DNA of 44,359 bases from Chara braunii (lineage: Eukaryota > Streptophyta > Charophyceae > Charales > Characeae): assembly GCA_003427395.1 (NCBI GenBank), contig BFEA01000098.1, positions 53,457-97,815 of the forward strand, read 5' to 3'. Position 1 is the first letter of the stretch, and every line of letters starts with the position of its first letter. A model generated the notes under the pieces. The model had not been told where the DNA came from, did not search any database, and was given only the letters and a program-made list of their open reading frames with translations. Below, in pieces: positions 13,801 to 20,847 of the stretch. The position numbers were made by a program, and so were the translations under genes.

Positions 13801-16800
13801 AGTGTTAGAGCTGTCTCTTATACAGTTAGCATAGCGATAGGTTAGAGGCAGCCATAGCTGCCATAGCTATAGTTAGTAGTGAGTGTGTGTGTGTGCTCGA
13901 GTGTTAGAGTGATGCGTGTGGGATATCCAGGGTGATCCAGTGTATGTGAACAGTGAGATGTTTGGGCGCTGAAGTCGCCATAGCCAATTGAGAGTGAACT
14001 CGTATCTGAAAGCCATATCCCTGAGTTTTGAGTGGGCGCATGTCGCCAGTATACTGCGTTGCTGTTTACATACATGAAAAGTGTGTTTGAGAACGAGTCT
14101 GATTGCATGTGCTTCCGTGAAGTGGTTATAGATAAACTGGACAGGCTATACAGGACCCGATTGGCTATAGATAGACAGGCTATAGGGCTATAGATAACCT
14201 GGACAGGCTATCGGGCTATAGATAACCTGGACAGGCTATAGAACTATAGATAACCTGAAATTCTTATAGATATCTATGTCCATTAGGCTATTGGCTATAC
14301 ATGTATAATTGCTTCAATTGCTATAGATATCTCAGAGAGAAACTTGCAATCTATAGATAATCTGAAACAAGTGATTTCATCGCCTCAGACTAACCCAAAC
14401 AAACTTGACATGTTGGAATTCACCTTGTGGAGCACAATTCCATTTTATGCATTCCTGTCCCTTTTCCATTGCCCACATCGTTCTGGTGAGCACAAAATTA
14501 CAAACATGCGCCCTCTTTCCAATCTAATAGCAGTGCCGGGGGTCATAACTACTGGACAGGCATTACATCGGGAAGGACAAGGAGCAGCAGGAGATTGACA
14601 TTGGAAAGAGGAAGCGAAGGTGGGGAAACCATTATGTAGGAGGCAAATGAAGAGCGCAAATGAATGACAACAATCGAAGAAAAGATAACCACAACCACTG
14701 AGCCACCCACAAAGAGGCACCGTGAAGCAAATCCACAAGTCCGATAGGGAGGAAAACAAGACAGACAACCAGGATGAAGACTGACATGGGTAATTTAAAC
14801 GAATGAGGGATTTCCATGCAAGGAAAGGGACATAAAGGGCTGAACAAGGTTAGCCCTGAAGAAAACCCCTGTGGAGGAGCTGGAGGAGTTAGAGTAGCCC
14901 AGGCATTGCCTGGTCCCGCATGGAGAATGGCTATTCCTGCCATCTTCCCCCAAATAGAACGTCAGGTAATTACCGCTGTACCTTGACTGAAAGTTGCCCC
15001 AAATGCAGCTATCATAACCGGTCGTTCTATTCAGGTGAAGACGGTAGTCTTAAACCACCACTACATCTCGAGCCTCTTCTTCACAAGGAGGACTTCCCCT
15101 GTGTGCCAAGCTTTTGGTTTCTTTTCTTTTGGCAGTCGCTGCCAGCCATTTGGTCCCGTAGCCCCAGGTCTTCGAATTTTGCCCGGATGGCTTGATTTCG
15201 ATTCTCAAGTTTGCCTGGGCCATGTGCTGGCAGTTTTAAGTGTCGACACGTCGTTCTAATCATGTCTTGCACACTTCATCACAACTTTAGTAAATTCTGC
15301 TAAGCACCTCAAAGTTAAGAGTTACTTCAGTAACTTCTGCTAAGCACCTGACAGTTAAGAGTTACTGCCACTGTTTACATGGGCTTCAATTTGAAGCTTC
15401 TGTCACTTCTCCTTTTCACCACCTTCCCGCACCGGGCAGGTGTCAGACTCTATACATCGTGTTACCACTTGTCCTGTGGTTTTCATAAACAGTCGCTACC
15501 CCCTGCCTGTTATGTGCCACTTTTTTGTCCAAGGTGTTGCAGGCATGGAGGGGACAAAGGTATGCATCCAACCACTCAACCGAGGTAGGGACAGAAGCCC
15601 ACGTACTCGGTCGAGACATAAGTCTTGACTATGTCTCTCTTTGCAATTTCAAATTGTCTTATCTTGACTGGCTTGATAATTGGAACTTCCAGCGGCTGTG
15701 CGTCCTCGTCCATCACAAGGGTCTCAATGTCCTCTCCATAAACCTGTTTCAATCCATAGTCAACAACATTTGATCCAAGACGTCCATCACACAAAAATTA
15801 AGATGACAATGATCTATGACACCTACATCACAACGCACGACACAATTTGGATTGCAAAACAGCAATGAGGAGAGACAACCAGGCAGAAACGAAACACCAC
15901 CTACCAGTCCTGCTGCGCCCTCACGAGGAAGTGATGGGCAGTAGTAGATATACCACTACCCATCTTATTACTCGACAGTGTCGAGTCCCAAGTGTTCAGC
16001 AAACGTCCCTAACTAAACTGTTTCAGCTGCCTTCCTGCCTCAATCCCTAAAAGAAATCTCATCTGATTACTAGCTTTGCACAACTCAAATGAACTCGTCA
16101 GAAAAAAGACAAAAAAAAGAGAGCACCTCATCATCATCATCGTTTGATAAAAGCTAAAAACCAATTCGTTCAAGTTCCACCGCACAGATCATATCTATGC
16201 AATGATAACTCCAAGCAAGCAAGGGGTTGGTTCAAGTCTGCCAGCCACGGAGGTCAGGTCACGAGTTTTCCCGGACGATAGTCACTGTTACCATCAGTCT
16301 TTGATCAGCACACTCAGCTGCAATGATGCCAAGACACCCAATCAGGAAAACAGTGAAAACACTGGTCATGCTTCCCCGCACTGCCACTGATCGGAAGAGA
16401 AGAAAGAGCTCAGCAGCCAAGAATTTGGAGAAAGGGCACTAAAGAGCAGATGCAGTGGTAGAAGGAGAAATGTAGTAGGAGAAGCGGTAGTAGAAGAAGA
16501 GCAGGAGATTTGGTAGTCAGATAACAGGTAGGGACAGGTGGGAGGACAAGAAGTGGTAGAAGCAGAGATAGTGGGAGCAGAGGTAGCAGGGTAACAGGTA
16601 GGAGGAGAAGAGGTAGTCGGGGAGAAGTGGTAGTAGGAAAAGTAGTACGAGAACAGAAAGTGAAAGAAGTAGGAGAAGACCAGAAGAAGAGGTAGTAGGA
16701 CAAGCGGTAGAAGGAGAAGAGGTAGAGAGAAAGAGAGAGAAAGAGAGAGAAACAGAAGAAAGAGCAGTAAGAGGAGGGTTGGTACAAGAGTAGGAGGAGA

Positions 16801-17123
16801 GGTACTAATGTCTTCACCCGAATAGAACGCCTGGTCATTATAGCTGTATCCGAGGCAACTTTTAGTCCAGATGCAGCGATAATGACCGTGCATGCTGGTG
16901 AAGACGGTAGACAAAGAGAGGTGGTACGAGAAGTAGTAGCAGAAGACGTAGGAGGAGAAGAGATAGGAAGATGACAGGAAGCCGATGTGGAGGGGACGAT
17001 AGAACGAAGCTGAAAATCCAGAGGAAGTAGGCAGACATGCAAGTTGTGGGGGTAGCAAATCCATACAGAGACGCAAAAAAGAAGCTCCAGGCAAAGATTC
17101 AGAAGAGAGAGATAAGAGAAGCA

Positions 17124-17184
<61 letters not shown>

Positions 17185-17409
17185 AACACAAAAAGTGGAT
17201 AGTGATAACATGTCAGGCACTGGCCAACGGTAGGTAGGTCTGTATGTAACTTGGAGCTTGCTACCGCAAAAGAAGCTTAAGCTTCATAGAACGAAGACAC
17301 ACACACACACACACCTGTCTCTTATACACATCTAGATGTGTATAAGAGACAGGAGTAAAAGGGAAGGCACGGTCGACGTCTCCTGTCNNNNNNNNNNNNN
17401 NNNNNNNNN

Positions 17410-17476
<67 letters not shown>

Positions 17477-20400
17477 GACACACACACACACACACAGAAA
17501 AGAAATTCCACTAAACACACACATGCACTGAATGGTCCTTCCTCCCTTCCATACCTCCATTGCAGTTGGGTAGTACTTCCTGTCTTCCGCAAGTACCACT
17601 GCTGTGGTCCCCACATCCTCTGCAAAATCCAGCAAGAAATAAGGAAACAAGTCAGATCCTTTGGCTACAACATAAGCTGCAGTTCCCTTTCCCATCCACT
17701 TCCGTATTTGTGGAAAACTGACTACAGTATGAGCTATAACGCCTATAGTCCAGTTGCCACACAGTGGAGCATTGACACAACTGTCTATCGGCTAGCTGGC
17801 TATAATGTCCATAACAGTGGCTACACATAGTAGTGGCTATACTGATGGATAAAAAATAATGATATTGTTGCCTATAATAATGACTATGATGTGTGCTATT
17901 CTATATAGTGCATTTGTCACAGAGTGGAGAATGAACAAAACTGTCTCTATCAGTTAGCTGGCTACAATGACCATAACAATGACCACATATGACCTTACAA
18001 AGTCATGCGCTTAGCTGTCTACAATGGCTATAACAATGACCATATATAACAATGATATACATGGCAGTGGCTGTAGTGACGGCTATAAAATGGCTATAAT
18101 CCAGTCGCCATGCGGTGGAACAGCAACAAAATAGCACGTAGGCAATCACAGCTATAAAGCCACAACCCTGCGGGGTGACCAGCATGCTGTCCTCCAACAC
18201 CCCCCCGCGCCTTTTTTTCCTTGATCGATATACACAGAAGGCACAAACCAGATGCGAGAAGCCGTGAAAACGGCTGATCTGCACCACTCAGGTCATATTC
18301 ACAAAGACTTTTCATAAGGAATCTGGACGTCATTATAGCAAAGATACGACCAGAGAACGCCCAGTGTGGGTATGCCCTCACTGCTGATCATTTCAATTAG
18401 TGTCTCTGTTTATATGTTGAACAGGTCCAACTGTTTCCGGAATCACTCCCCTCTCCTCCCCCCCCCCCCCCCCCCCCAAGAAGCCGTGATGTTAATCCAC
18501 CACTACTTCCTAGAAAATCCGGCGGACCACTACTTCCTAGAACATCCGGCGGGGTTGGGGGGGGCAGCTGTAGCCAGATCATTAATCCAACAGACCAAGT
18601 TGAAAAGGGTGGGGTTGCCGCCGGGGGGGAAGGACAGCTGTAGCCAGACCATTAATCCAACAGACCAAATTGAAAAAGGCGGTCCTCCTCCTGTTAACCA
18701 AGGCAGTGGTTAACGAAGGGGGTGGTGGTGTAAGCCCCCAGTGTCTGTCACAACCACTCTGGTAATACTAGTAATATACCATCAGGTGGCTTAACACCCC
18801 TCTCCTCCCCCTCCTCCCCCCCCCCTTCATCCAACCCCGTTAACTGGAAAACTGCTTGACAGGAGGCTCTTTAAAAACAAGCCCTTCTTTCAGTTCGTCC
18901 GGCGGATTAACCATCCAACGGCCCACAGGTTTCCTTTTACTCTCATTCTGGAACACTTGGCCCAACATCTGACTTTCAAGCAGCTACTGCGCACATTGGT
19001 TAAAATTGGAACGATACACAGAAAGATCAGAATTGGAACGATGCAGAGAAGAAGATTGACATGGAATGAGAGGATACGGAGAAGATCAACATGGAATGAA
19101 AGGATGCAGAGAAGATTTAGCTATCATTAAGATGACATGGCCCCTGGTCAATCGAAGACGCCAGGCAGGAATCGAGAAGTGGTAAATCAGTTCGCAGTCG
19201 CGTGAGGAATCACAGGAGGCCCCTGGGTTGATGGGCTTCAAAGGTTATAGGGGTTTAAGAGCTTCCAGGGGGTGTTAAAGACATTCGCAGGTTTTAGGGT
19301 TCCTGCCGGTCGTTTGGGACGGTTCATTGGTTTTAAAGCTCCTGAAGGCTCACCGACTTTCATAGTTATGCATGGTTTATGGCTTTTTTTTTCTTTTTTT
19401 TTTTCTTTTTTGTTTTCTTTTTTCTTTTGGGCTCTCACAAGCTTCATTTTCAACATGCTGAGGTGTGTTTTAGGTTGAGGTGAAAGTGTTTCTGGCAGAA
19501 TTCTTTTTGAATCCCTCCCCTCTCCATCGATCCGTGTATGTTAATTTAGACTGACATGTATAGAACATGTATAGGTATTTATGGTATTTAAATTTAAAAT
19601 GATTATTAATGACAAAGCTCGATATCTCTTATCCTTTCCATAGCCGGAGAAAAGGGATTTGTAGTTGTTAGGTTTTCTCACTTGATCGAAATGCTATTGT
19701 TCCTTGGACGGTGTTTTTTCTTTCTCTTTCCTTTCCATAGCCGGAGAAAAGTTTTCTTTTTTTCCTTTCCTCTCGATAGCCGGAACGTTTTCCGTTTGAA
19801 TTCCTTTTTTTTATTTTCCCCAAACGATGACTGAAGCTTGAAAATATGCTTCGGTCTTTTCTTAACATTTCGCGTTTTATTAATCAGCTTAAGGGATTTG
19901 CTAGAGCTGTTAACGGATTGTGTTAACAATTAAGAGTGCTAACGGTTGAGAGTGTTTAACGGATTGTCGGATTGTGTTAACGGAATGAGAGCTGTTACAG
20001 GTTGAACTCCGTTTGGGGTTGAGAGTGAATTCAGTGGGTGGAGGCTAATATAGGGTTCAGGGTTTAACGCCTCGTTTAACGGATCGTGTAGCGGACAGAG
20101 AGAATGCCAAGAGTTCCGAGCACTGACAGGTACGTCGACTAGAGTCAGGGTAGGGTAGGGTTAGGGTAGCGTAGGGTAGGGTAGGGTAGGTAGGCTTAGG
20201 GTAAGGTAGGCTTAGGGTAGCATAGGGTAGGGTAGGGTAGGGTAGGGGAAGGTAGGTAGGGAAGGGTAAGGTAGGCTTAGGGTAGCATAGGGTAGGGTAG
20301 GGTAGGGTAGGGTAGGGTAGGGTAAGGTAGGAGGATAGGGTAGGGTAGGGTAGGGTAGGGTAGGAGGGTAGGGTAGGGTAGGGTAGGAGGGTGGGGTAAG

Positions 20401-20847
20401 GTAGGGTAGGGTAGGGTAGGGTAGGGTAGGGTAGGGTAGGGTACTACCCCACAAAGAAAAGCTGAGTGTGACAGACTCTCGTCTGTATGTAGGAAAGGGG
20501 TAGGGGAGGGGAGGGTAGGATAGGGAGAGGAGAGGAATACCCGCGATTTTATCTCGAGCTGCAGCCTCGGCCTCGTCCATCCATGCATCGTCATCCTCTA
20601 CTGGCCTCCCATCTTCTTCTTCTCTCTCTTGCTCGTCCTCCTCTTCTTCAGACTCCAACTCCGGACCTATGTAATTACCAAACTCATCATACAAATTGTC
20701 ATCCATAATGGATAATGATGTGATCAAACCAACGCTTGGTCTTTGACTGGTGCAGGGATGAATCTTCAACGCCGCTTCCCTTTTAAATCTCCCCCACGTT
20801 TAATCCGGTCACCTCGCCGATTTCCCAATCACAAGGACAAAGTTTAC
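192..20847 (-). CDS. EFTUD2: EFTUD2/Snu114 U5 snRNP GTPase gene, 5' part (11 exons found; 3' part beyond window)
   Basis: This gene encodes the EF-2-like GTPase of the U5 snRNP, which controls spliceosome activation and disassembly in the nucleus. The spliced exons give about 400 residues of a protein that is usually near 980. The N-terminus has the family signature [12 protein letters not shown] followed by an acidic stretch. G1 is GHLHHGKT (residues 142-149), G3 is DTPGH (212-216) and G4 is NKVD (266-269), the last split across exons 7 and 8. All identified junctions are GT-AG except one GC-AG, and the phases agree throughout. Only one short segment, about 17 codons between exons 8 and 9, was not located. 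Peptides such as [14 protein letters not shown] and [11 protein letters not shown] resemble the plant protein more than the animal one. The remaining C-terminal half lies beyond base 1. Introns of 1-3 kb are full of transposons. Identity is near certain; exact ends of the transcript are not. Confidence 0.95.
1001..1072 (-). repeat. tRNA-like sequence (SINE head or tRNA pseudogene)
   Basis: On the minus strand there is an A-box-like TAGTGGTTAAGAG. A perfect 6-bp anticodon stem follows (CTTGGC/GCCAAG) with a 7-nt loop TCCTGAG, so a CUG-like anticodon. The B box is GGTTCGAATCC. The acceptor ends do not pair well, so this is more likely a tRNA-derived SINE or a pseudogene than a functional tRNA. 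Confidence 0.5.
1392..1494 (-). CDS. EFTUD2: EFTUD2 exon 10
   Basis: A 103-nt exon encodes [20 protein letters not shown] then [14 protein letters not shown]. The acceptor is GGGACAG|T and the donor is AGAA|GTGAGT. It leaves one base that joins exon 11 to give a threonine codon. Confidence 0.94.
1588..1698. mobile_element. MITE family A copy 1 (foldback)
   Basis: A 111-bp element begins CTACCTTCTTCACCCC and ends GGTGAAGAAGGTAG, which are inverted complements. The inner halves are also partly complementary around a GGCTGTATTTAGACTG core. It lies upstream of exon 10 within intron 9. Confidence 0.8.
3264..3432 (-). pseudogene. Nuclear copy of mitochondrial small-subunit (18S) rRNA fragment
   Basis: The plus strand reads as the antisense of a plant mitochondrial 18S rRNA 3' region. 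It contains GACGGGCGGTGTGTACAAGG, then CACCGCGGCATGCTGATCC, GATTACTAGCGATTCC and GTTCTCGAGTTGCAG. Similarity fades after CTCCGCCTGGG. With GTTCTCGAGTTGCAGAGAAC it matches the mitochondrial form rather than the plastid 16S form. It sits in an intron of a nuclear gene, so it is a NUMT and not functional. Confidence 0.85.
3643..3666. repeat. Poly-T tract
   Basis: About 24 consecutive T, possibly the A-tail of a minus-strand retroposon. Confidence 0.8.
3834..3929. mobile_element. MITE family A copy 2 (foldback)
   Basis: A 96-bp element with near-perfect inverted ends of about 34 bp: CTACCGTCTTCACCCAAATA at the left and TTCTATTCGGGTGAAGACGG (then TAG) at the right. The whole element could form a hairpin. 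It is the clearest member of the family. No target duplication could be assigned. Confidence 0.88.
4023..4057. repeat. Poly-G homopolymer
   Basis: About 35 consecutive G. Length is likely unreliable in a short-read assembly. Confidence 0.85.
4092..4157 (-). CDS. EFTUD2: EFTUD2 exon 9 with apparent GC donor
   Basis: A 66-nt exon encodes [19 protein letters not shown] then TLQ. The acceptor is CTGAAG|GTC. The only junction that joins correctly to exon 10 is CAG|GCAAGT, a GC-AG intron with an otherwise strong donor context. Confidence 0.93.
4329..4395 (+). mobile_element. tRNA-derived SINE family copy 1
   Basis: Contains GGGCCTAGTTCAGTTG (A-box like), GAACTGTTGAAAG and AAGTTCGAAACCAG (B-box like). 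It shares the spacing and the ACTGTTGAAA core with the copies near 5806 and 41821, so it belongs to one SINE family. Confidence 0.65.
4921..5316 (+). repeat. Three-unit 132-bp tandem repeat, open as a 44-residue protein repeat
   Basis: Three direct copies start at AACGAAATTTAGTAGGCATA at 4921, 5053 and 5185, with an exact period of 132 bp. As 132 is divisible by three, one plus-strand frame (from about 4877 to 5359) stays open. It repeats a 44-residue unit beginning [20 protein letters not shown] and containing [15 protein letters not shown]. It lies in the EFTUD2 intron, antisense to the gene. No family is recognised, and the open frame may be a by-product of the period. Confidence 0.85.
5572..5672. 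mobile_element. MITE family A copy 3 (right end eroded)
   Basis: It begins CTACCGTCTTCACCCGAATA then GAACGCCCGGTCATTATAGC. The right end GAAGACCTTAG is an eroded version of GAAGACGGTAG, and the part complementary to the left arm is shortened by a deletion. Similarity to copies 2 and 5 is clear. Confidence 0.75.
5806..5866 (+). mobile_element. tRNA-derived SINE family copy 2
   Basis: Contains TTAGTTGGTTCACCCATAAA, CTGTTGAAATG and CCGAGTTCAAATCCAG (B-box like). It aligns without large gaps to the copies at 4329 and 41821. Confidence 0.65.
6237..6311 (-). CDS. EFTUD2: EFTUD2 exon 8
   Basis: A 75-nt exon encodes [20 protein letters not shown] then HTLEE. It completes the G4 motif NKVD. The acceptor is CCTGCAG and the donor is GAG|GTGATG. 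About 17 residues expected between here and exon 9 were not located in the next 2 kb. Confidence 0.94.
7729..7832. repeat. (CA)n microsatellite
   Basis: About 100 bp of nearly pure CA repeat in EFTUD2 intron 7. The long His/Thr or Cys/Val ORFs over it are artefacts of the repeat. Confidence 0.95.
7877..7945 (-). CDS. EFTUD2: EFTUD2 exon 7
   Basis: A 69-nt exon encodes [19 protein letters not shown] then VINK, ending within the G4 motif NKVD. The acceptor is GACAG|GTG and the donor is AAG|GTTGGA. Both ends are phase 0. Confidence 0.93.
8718..8833. mobile_element. MITE family A copy 4
   Basis: A 116-bp element begins CTACCATCTTCCCCCGAACA and ends GTTCGGGGGAAGACGGTAG. The outer ~20 bp are complementary and the middle (around CATTA/TAATG) also pairs. 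It lies in EFTUD2 intron 6, downstream of exon 7's far side. Confidence 0.85.
9183..9270 (-). CDS. EFTUD2: EFTUD2 exon 6
   Basis: An 88-nt exon encodes [20 protein letters not shown] and then LVDAVEGVM, completing the G3 motif. The acceptor is AAAAG|T and the donor is ATG|GTAATG. The joined reading frame matches the family without gaps. Confidence 0.94.
9845..10068 (+). repeat. Degenerate G/T-rich minisatellite
   Basis: Roughly 20-bp units of the type GGGTATGTTGGGT repeat with variation across 220 bp. Repeated runs of three or more G on the plus strand give potential for G-quadruplexes, on the template-complementary strand of the EFTUD2 intron. Confidence 0.7.
10356..10499 (-). CDS. EFTUD2: EFTUD2 exon 5 with switch I and start of G3
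   Basis: A 144-nt exon encodes [19 protein letters not shown], then [19 protein letters not shown] and ends in LDTPG. It contains the switch I region and the first four residues of the DTPGH (G3) motif. The acceptor is TCAACAG and the donor is GG|GTGAGTG. It lacks a visible ORF of its own because it is short and flanked by stops. Confidence 0.94.
10895..10966 (+). pseudogene. U6 snRNA retropseudogene 1, with A-tail and target duplication
   Basis: The sequence GACATCCGTTAAAATTGGAA, then CGATACTGAGAAGATTAGCA and TGGCCCCTGCGCAAGG matches the central part of U6 snRNA. It lacks the first ~12 nt and everything after CUGCGCAAGG, and an A-run of about 14 follows. AGAACGACAAAGGA occurs on both sides (10881-10894 and 10967-10980), a clear target site duplication. 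This is a LINE-type retroposition product in EFTUD2 intron 4/5 space. Confidence 0.9.
11230..11275 (-). repeat. tRNA-like 3' part (possible organelle trnQ-type fragment)
   Basis: The minus strand has GCATGCAAAGGTTCGAATCC-like sequence (here ACATGCAAAGGTTCGAATCC) with a perfect 5-bp T-stem AAAGG/CCTTT. This resembles the end of plant mitochondrial trnQ, but the anticodon arm is not convincing. Confidence 0.3.
11815..12066. mobile_element. Family B element (inverted termini) copy 1
   Basis: The 252-bp region begins TAAACCACCAGTACATC and ends GCCATGTACTGGTCCTTTAA, which are imperfect inverted complements. The same terminal words recur at 15049-15240 and singly near 431, 1157, 2713 and 3709. Confidence 0.55.
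12310..12406. mobile_element. MITE family A partial copy
   Basis: Ends with GTTCGGGGAAAGATGGTAG, a variant of the family A right end. The left end is not recognisable. Confidence 0.4.
12608..12739 (-). CDS. EFTUD2: EFTUD2 exon 4 with P-loop (G1)
   Basis: A 132-nt exon encodes [14 protein letters not shown], then [12 protein letters not shown] and [21 protein letters not shown] is the nucleotide-binding P-loop of the Snu114 family. The acceptor is GCTGCAG and the donor is GG|GTGAGT. The exon ends with two bases of a split glycine codon. Confidence 0.95.
12966..13032 (+). pseudogene. U6 snRNA retropseudogene 2, with A-tail
   Basis: The sequence GACATCCATTTAAATTGGAA, then CGATACAGAGAAGATTGGCA and TGGCCCCTGCGCAA is followed by an A-run. 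It covers almost the same U6 interval as the copy at 10895: both start at GACATCC and stop at CTGCGCAA. AAAAATAG lies before it and AAAAATAG after it, a possible short target duplication within A-rich sequence. Confidence 0.88.
13726..13909. other. Assembly artefact: 85-bp direct duplication around a partial Nextera adapter
   Basis: Bases 13726-13810 and 13825-13909 are identical. The 14 bases between them, CTGTCTCTTATACA, are the first 14 of the 19-bp Tn5 mosaic end used in Nextera libraries. The duplication is therefore most likely an assembly product of untrimmed mate-pair reads, not genomic. Confidence 0.85.
14128..14350. repeat. CTATAGATAA(CCTGGACAGG) tandem repeat
   Basis: Units of the type GGCTATAGATAACCTGGACA recur five or more times with drift. 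Related CTATA-rich sequence occurs at 13740-13900 and 17720-18110. Confidence 0.75.
14937..15047. mobile_element. MITE family A copy 5
   Basis: A 111-bp element begins CTGCCATCTTCCCCCAAATA and ends TTCTATTCAGGTGAAGACGG then TAG. The core has GACTGAAAGTTGCCCC as in other copies. It abuts a family B element that starts at 15049. Confidence 0.85.
15049..15240. mobile_element. Family B element copy 2
   Basis: The 192-bp region begins CTTAAACCACCACTACATC and ends CATGTGCTGGCAGTTTTAAG, imperfect inverted complements. It contains TTTTGGCAGTCGCTGCCAGC, a word also found in altered form near 2810 and, inverted, near 28490. Confidence 0.6.
15607..15743 (-). CDS. EFTUD2: EFTUD2 exon 3
   Basis: A 137-nt exon begins [19 protein letters not shown] and continues through PIIKPVK to TYVST, with two bases left over. 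The donor GTACGT was chosen over the next GT because only it keeps the frame into exon 4, giving a T-D-F-L-L-G-L-M junction like the plant protein. Confidence 0.94.
16440..17110. repeat. Purine-rich GGTAGNAGGAGAAG tract, interrupted by a MITE
   Basis: Variable units of GGTAGTAGGAGAAG run from 16440 to 16800 and from 16911 to about 17110. The long Leu/Ser-rich minus-strand ORFs here are by-products of this composition. Confidence 0.75.
16805..16910. mobile_element. MITE family A copy 6, inside a purine-rich repeat
   Basis: A 106-bp element begins CTAATGTCTTCACCCGAATA and ends GGTGAAGACGGTAG. The purine repeat continues on both sides, so the insertion boundaries are visible. Confidence 0.85.
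17128..17182. repeat. (GA)n microsatellite
   Basis: About 54 bp of pure GA repeat. Confidence 0.95.
17315..17352. other. Nextera mate-pair junction adapter left in the assembly
   Basis: CTGTCTCTTATACACATCT (17315-17333) is followed directly by AGATGTGTATAAGAGACAG (17334-17352). These are the two 19-bp Tn5 mosaic ends in the exact head-to-head order of the Nextera mate-pair circularisation junction. The 35 bases after it (17353-17387) are identical to 4798-4832, as expected of a chimeric mate-pair read. An N gap follows. The sequence on either side is not contiguous in the genome. Confidence 0.97.
17388..17409. other. Assembly gap (22 N)
   Basis: Twenty-two unknown bases between the adapter-derived sequence and a CA microsatellite. 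Confidence 0.99.
17410..17505. repeat. (AC)n microsatellite
   Basis: Nearly pure AC repeat next to the N gap, with one GCAG interruption. Confidence 0.95.
17555..17619 (-). CDS. EFTUD2: EFTUD2 exon 2
   Basis: A 65-nt exon gives [20 protein letters not shown] plus ME, matching the conserved EDKKYYPTAEEV segment. The acceptor is TTTTGCAG and the donor is GAG|GTATGG. It completes the split codon left by exon 1 and ends in phase 0. Confidence 0.93.
18480..18680. repeat. Two pairs of short direct repeats
   Basis: CCACTACTTCCTAGAA-ATCCGGCGG occurs twice (about 18498 and 18525). CAGCTGTAGCCAGA-CATTAATCC occurs twice (about 18566 and 18634). They lie in intron 1 next to a C-run. Confidence 0.8.
18996..19185 (+). 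pseudogene. Degenerate, internally duplicated U6-like sequence
   Basis: GTTAAAATTGGAACGATACA at the start and AATCGAGAAGTGGT at the end match the middle and 3' part of U6 snRNA. The words TTGGAACGAT, AGAGAAGATT and GACATGG recur several times between. Unlike the two short copies it keeps 3' U6 sequence, so it came by another route or from a longer copy. Confidence 0.7.
20142..20443. repeat. (TAGGG)n minisatellite, telomere-like
   Basis: About 300 bp mostly made of TAGGG pentamers, with TTAGGG, TAGCATAGGG and TAGGAGGG variants. It begins about 100 bp inside EFTUD2 intron 1, so the transcribed strand would carry CCCTA repeats. Pentamers differ from the TTTAGGG plant telomere unit. Confidence 0.9.
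20541..20706 (-). CDS. EFTUD2: EFTUD2 exon 1 (coding part), N-terminus
   Basis: Coding starts at the ATG at 20706-20704 and gives [16 protein letters not shown], followed by Glu/Asp-rich sequence, 55 codons plus one base. The donor is G|GTATTC. An in-frame ATG lies 21 codons upstream (20769), but the conserved family start is the one chosen here. The acidic segment is the known poorly conserved N-terminal domain of the family. Confidence 0.95.

Noticed and set aside
16366-17220. 284-codon Leu/Ser-rich minus-strand ORF
   Set aside because: It is the complement of a purine-rich repeat with a MITE inside and a GA microsatellite at its start; no domain.
17261-17830. Long ORFs on both strands across 17.3-17.8 kb
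   Set aside because: They run through the adapter, the N gap and a CA microsatellite. Only 17555-17619 is real coding sequence (EFTUD2 exon 2).
20212-20769. 185-codon ORF as one protein
   Set aside because: Its first part is EFTUD2 exon 1, but after the donor at 20540 it reads into the (TAGGG)n intron repeat (PYPTL repeats).
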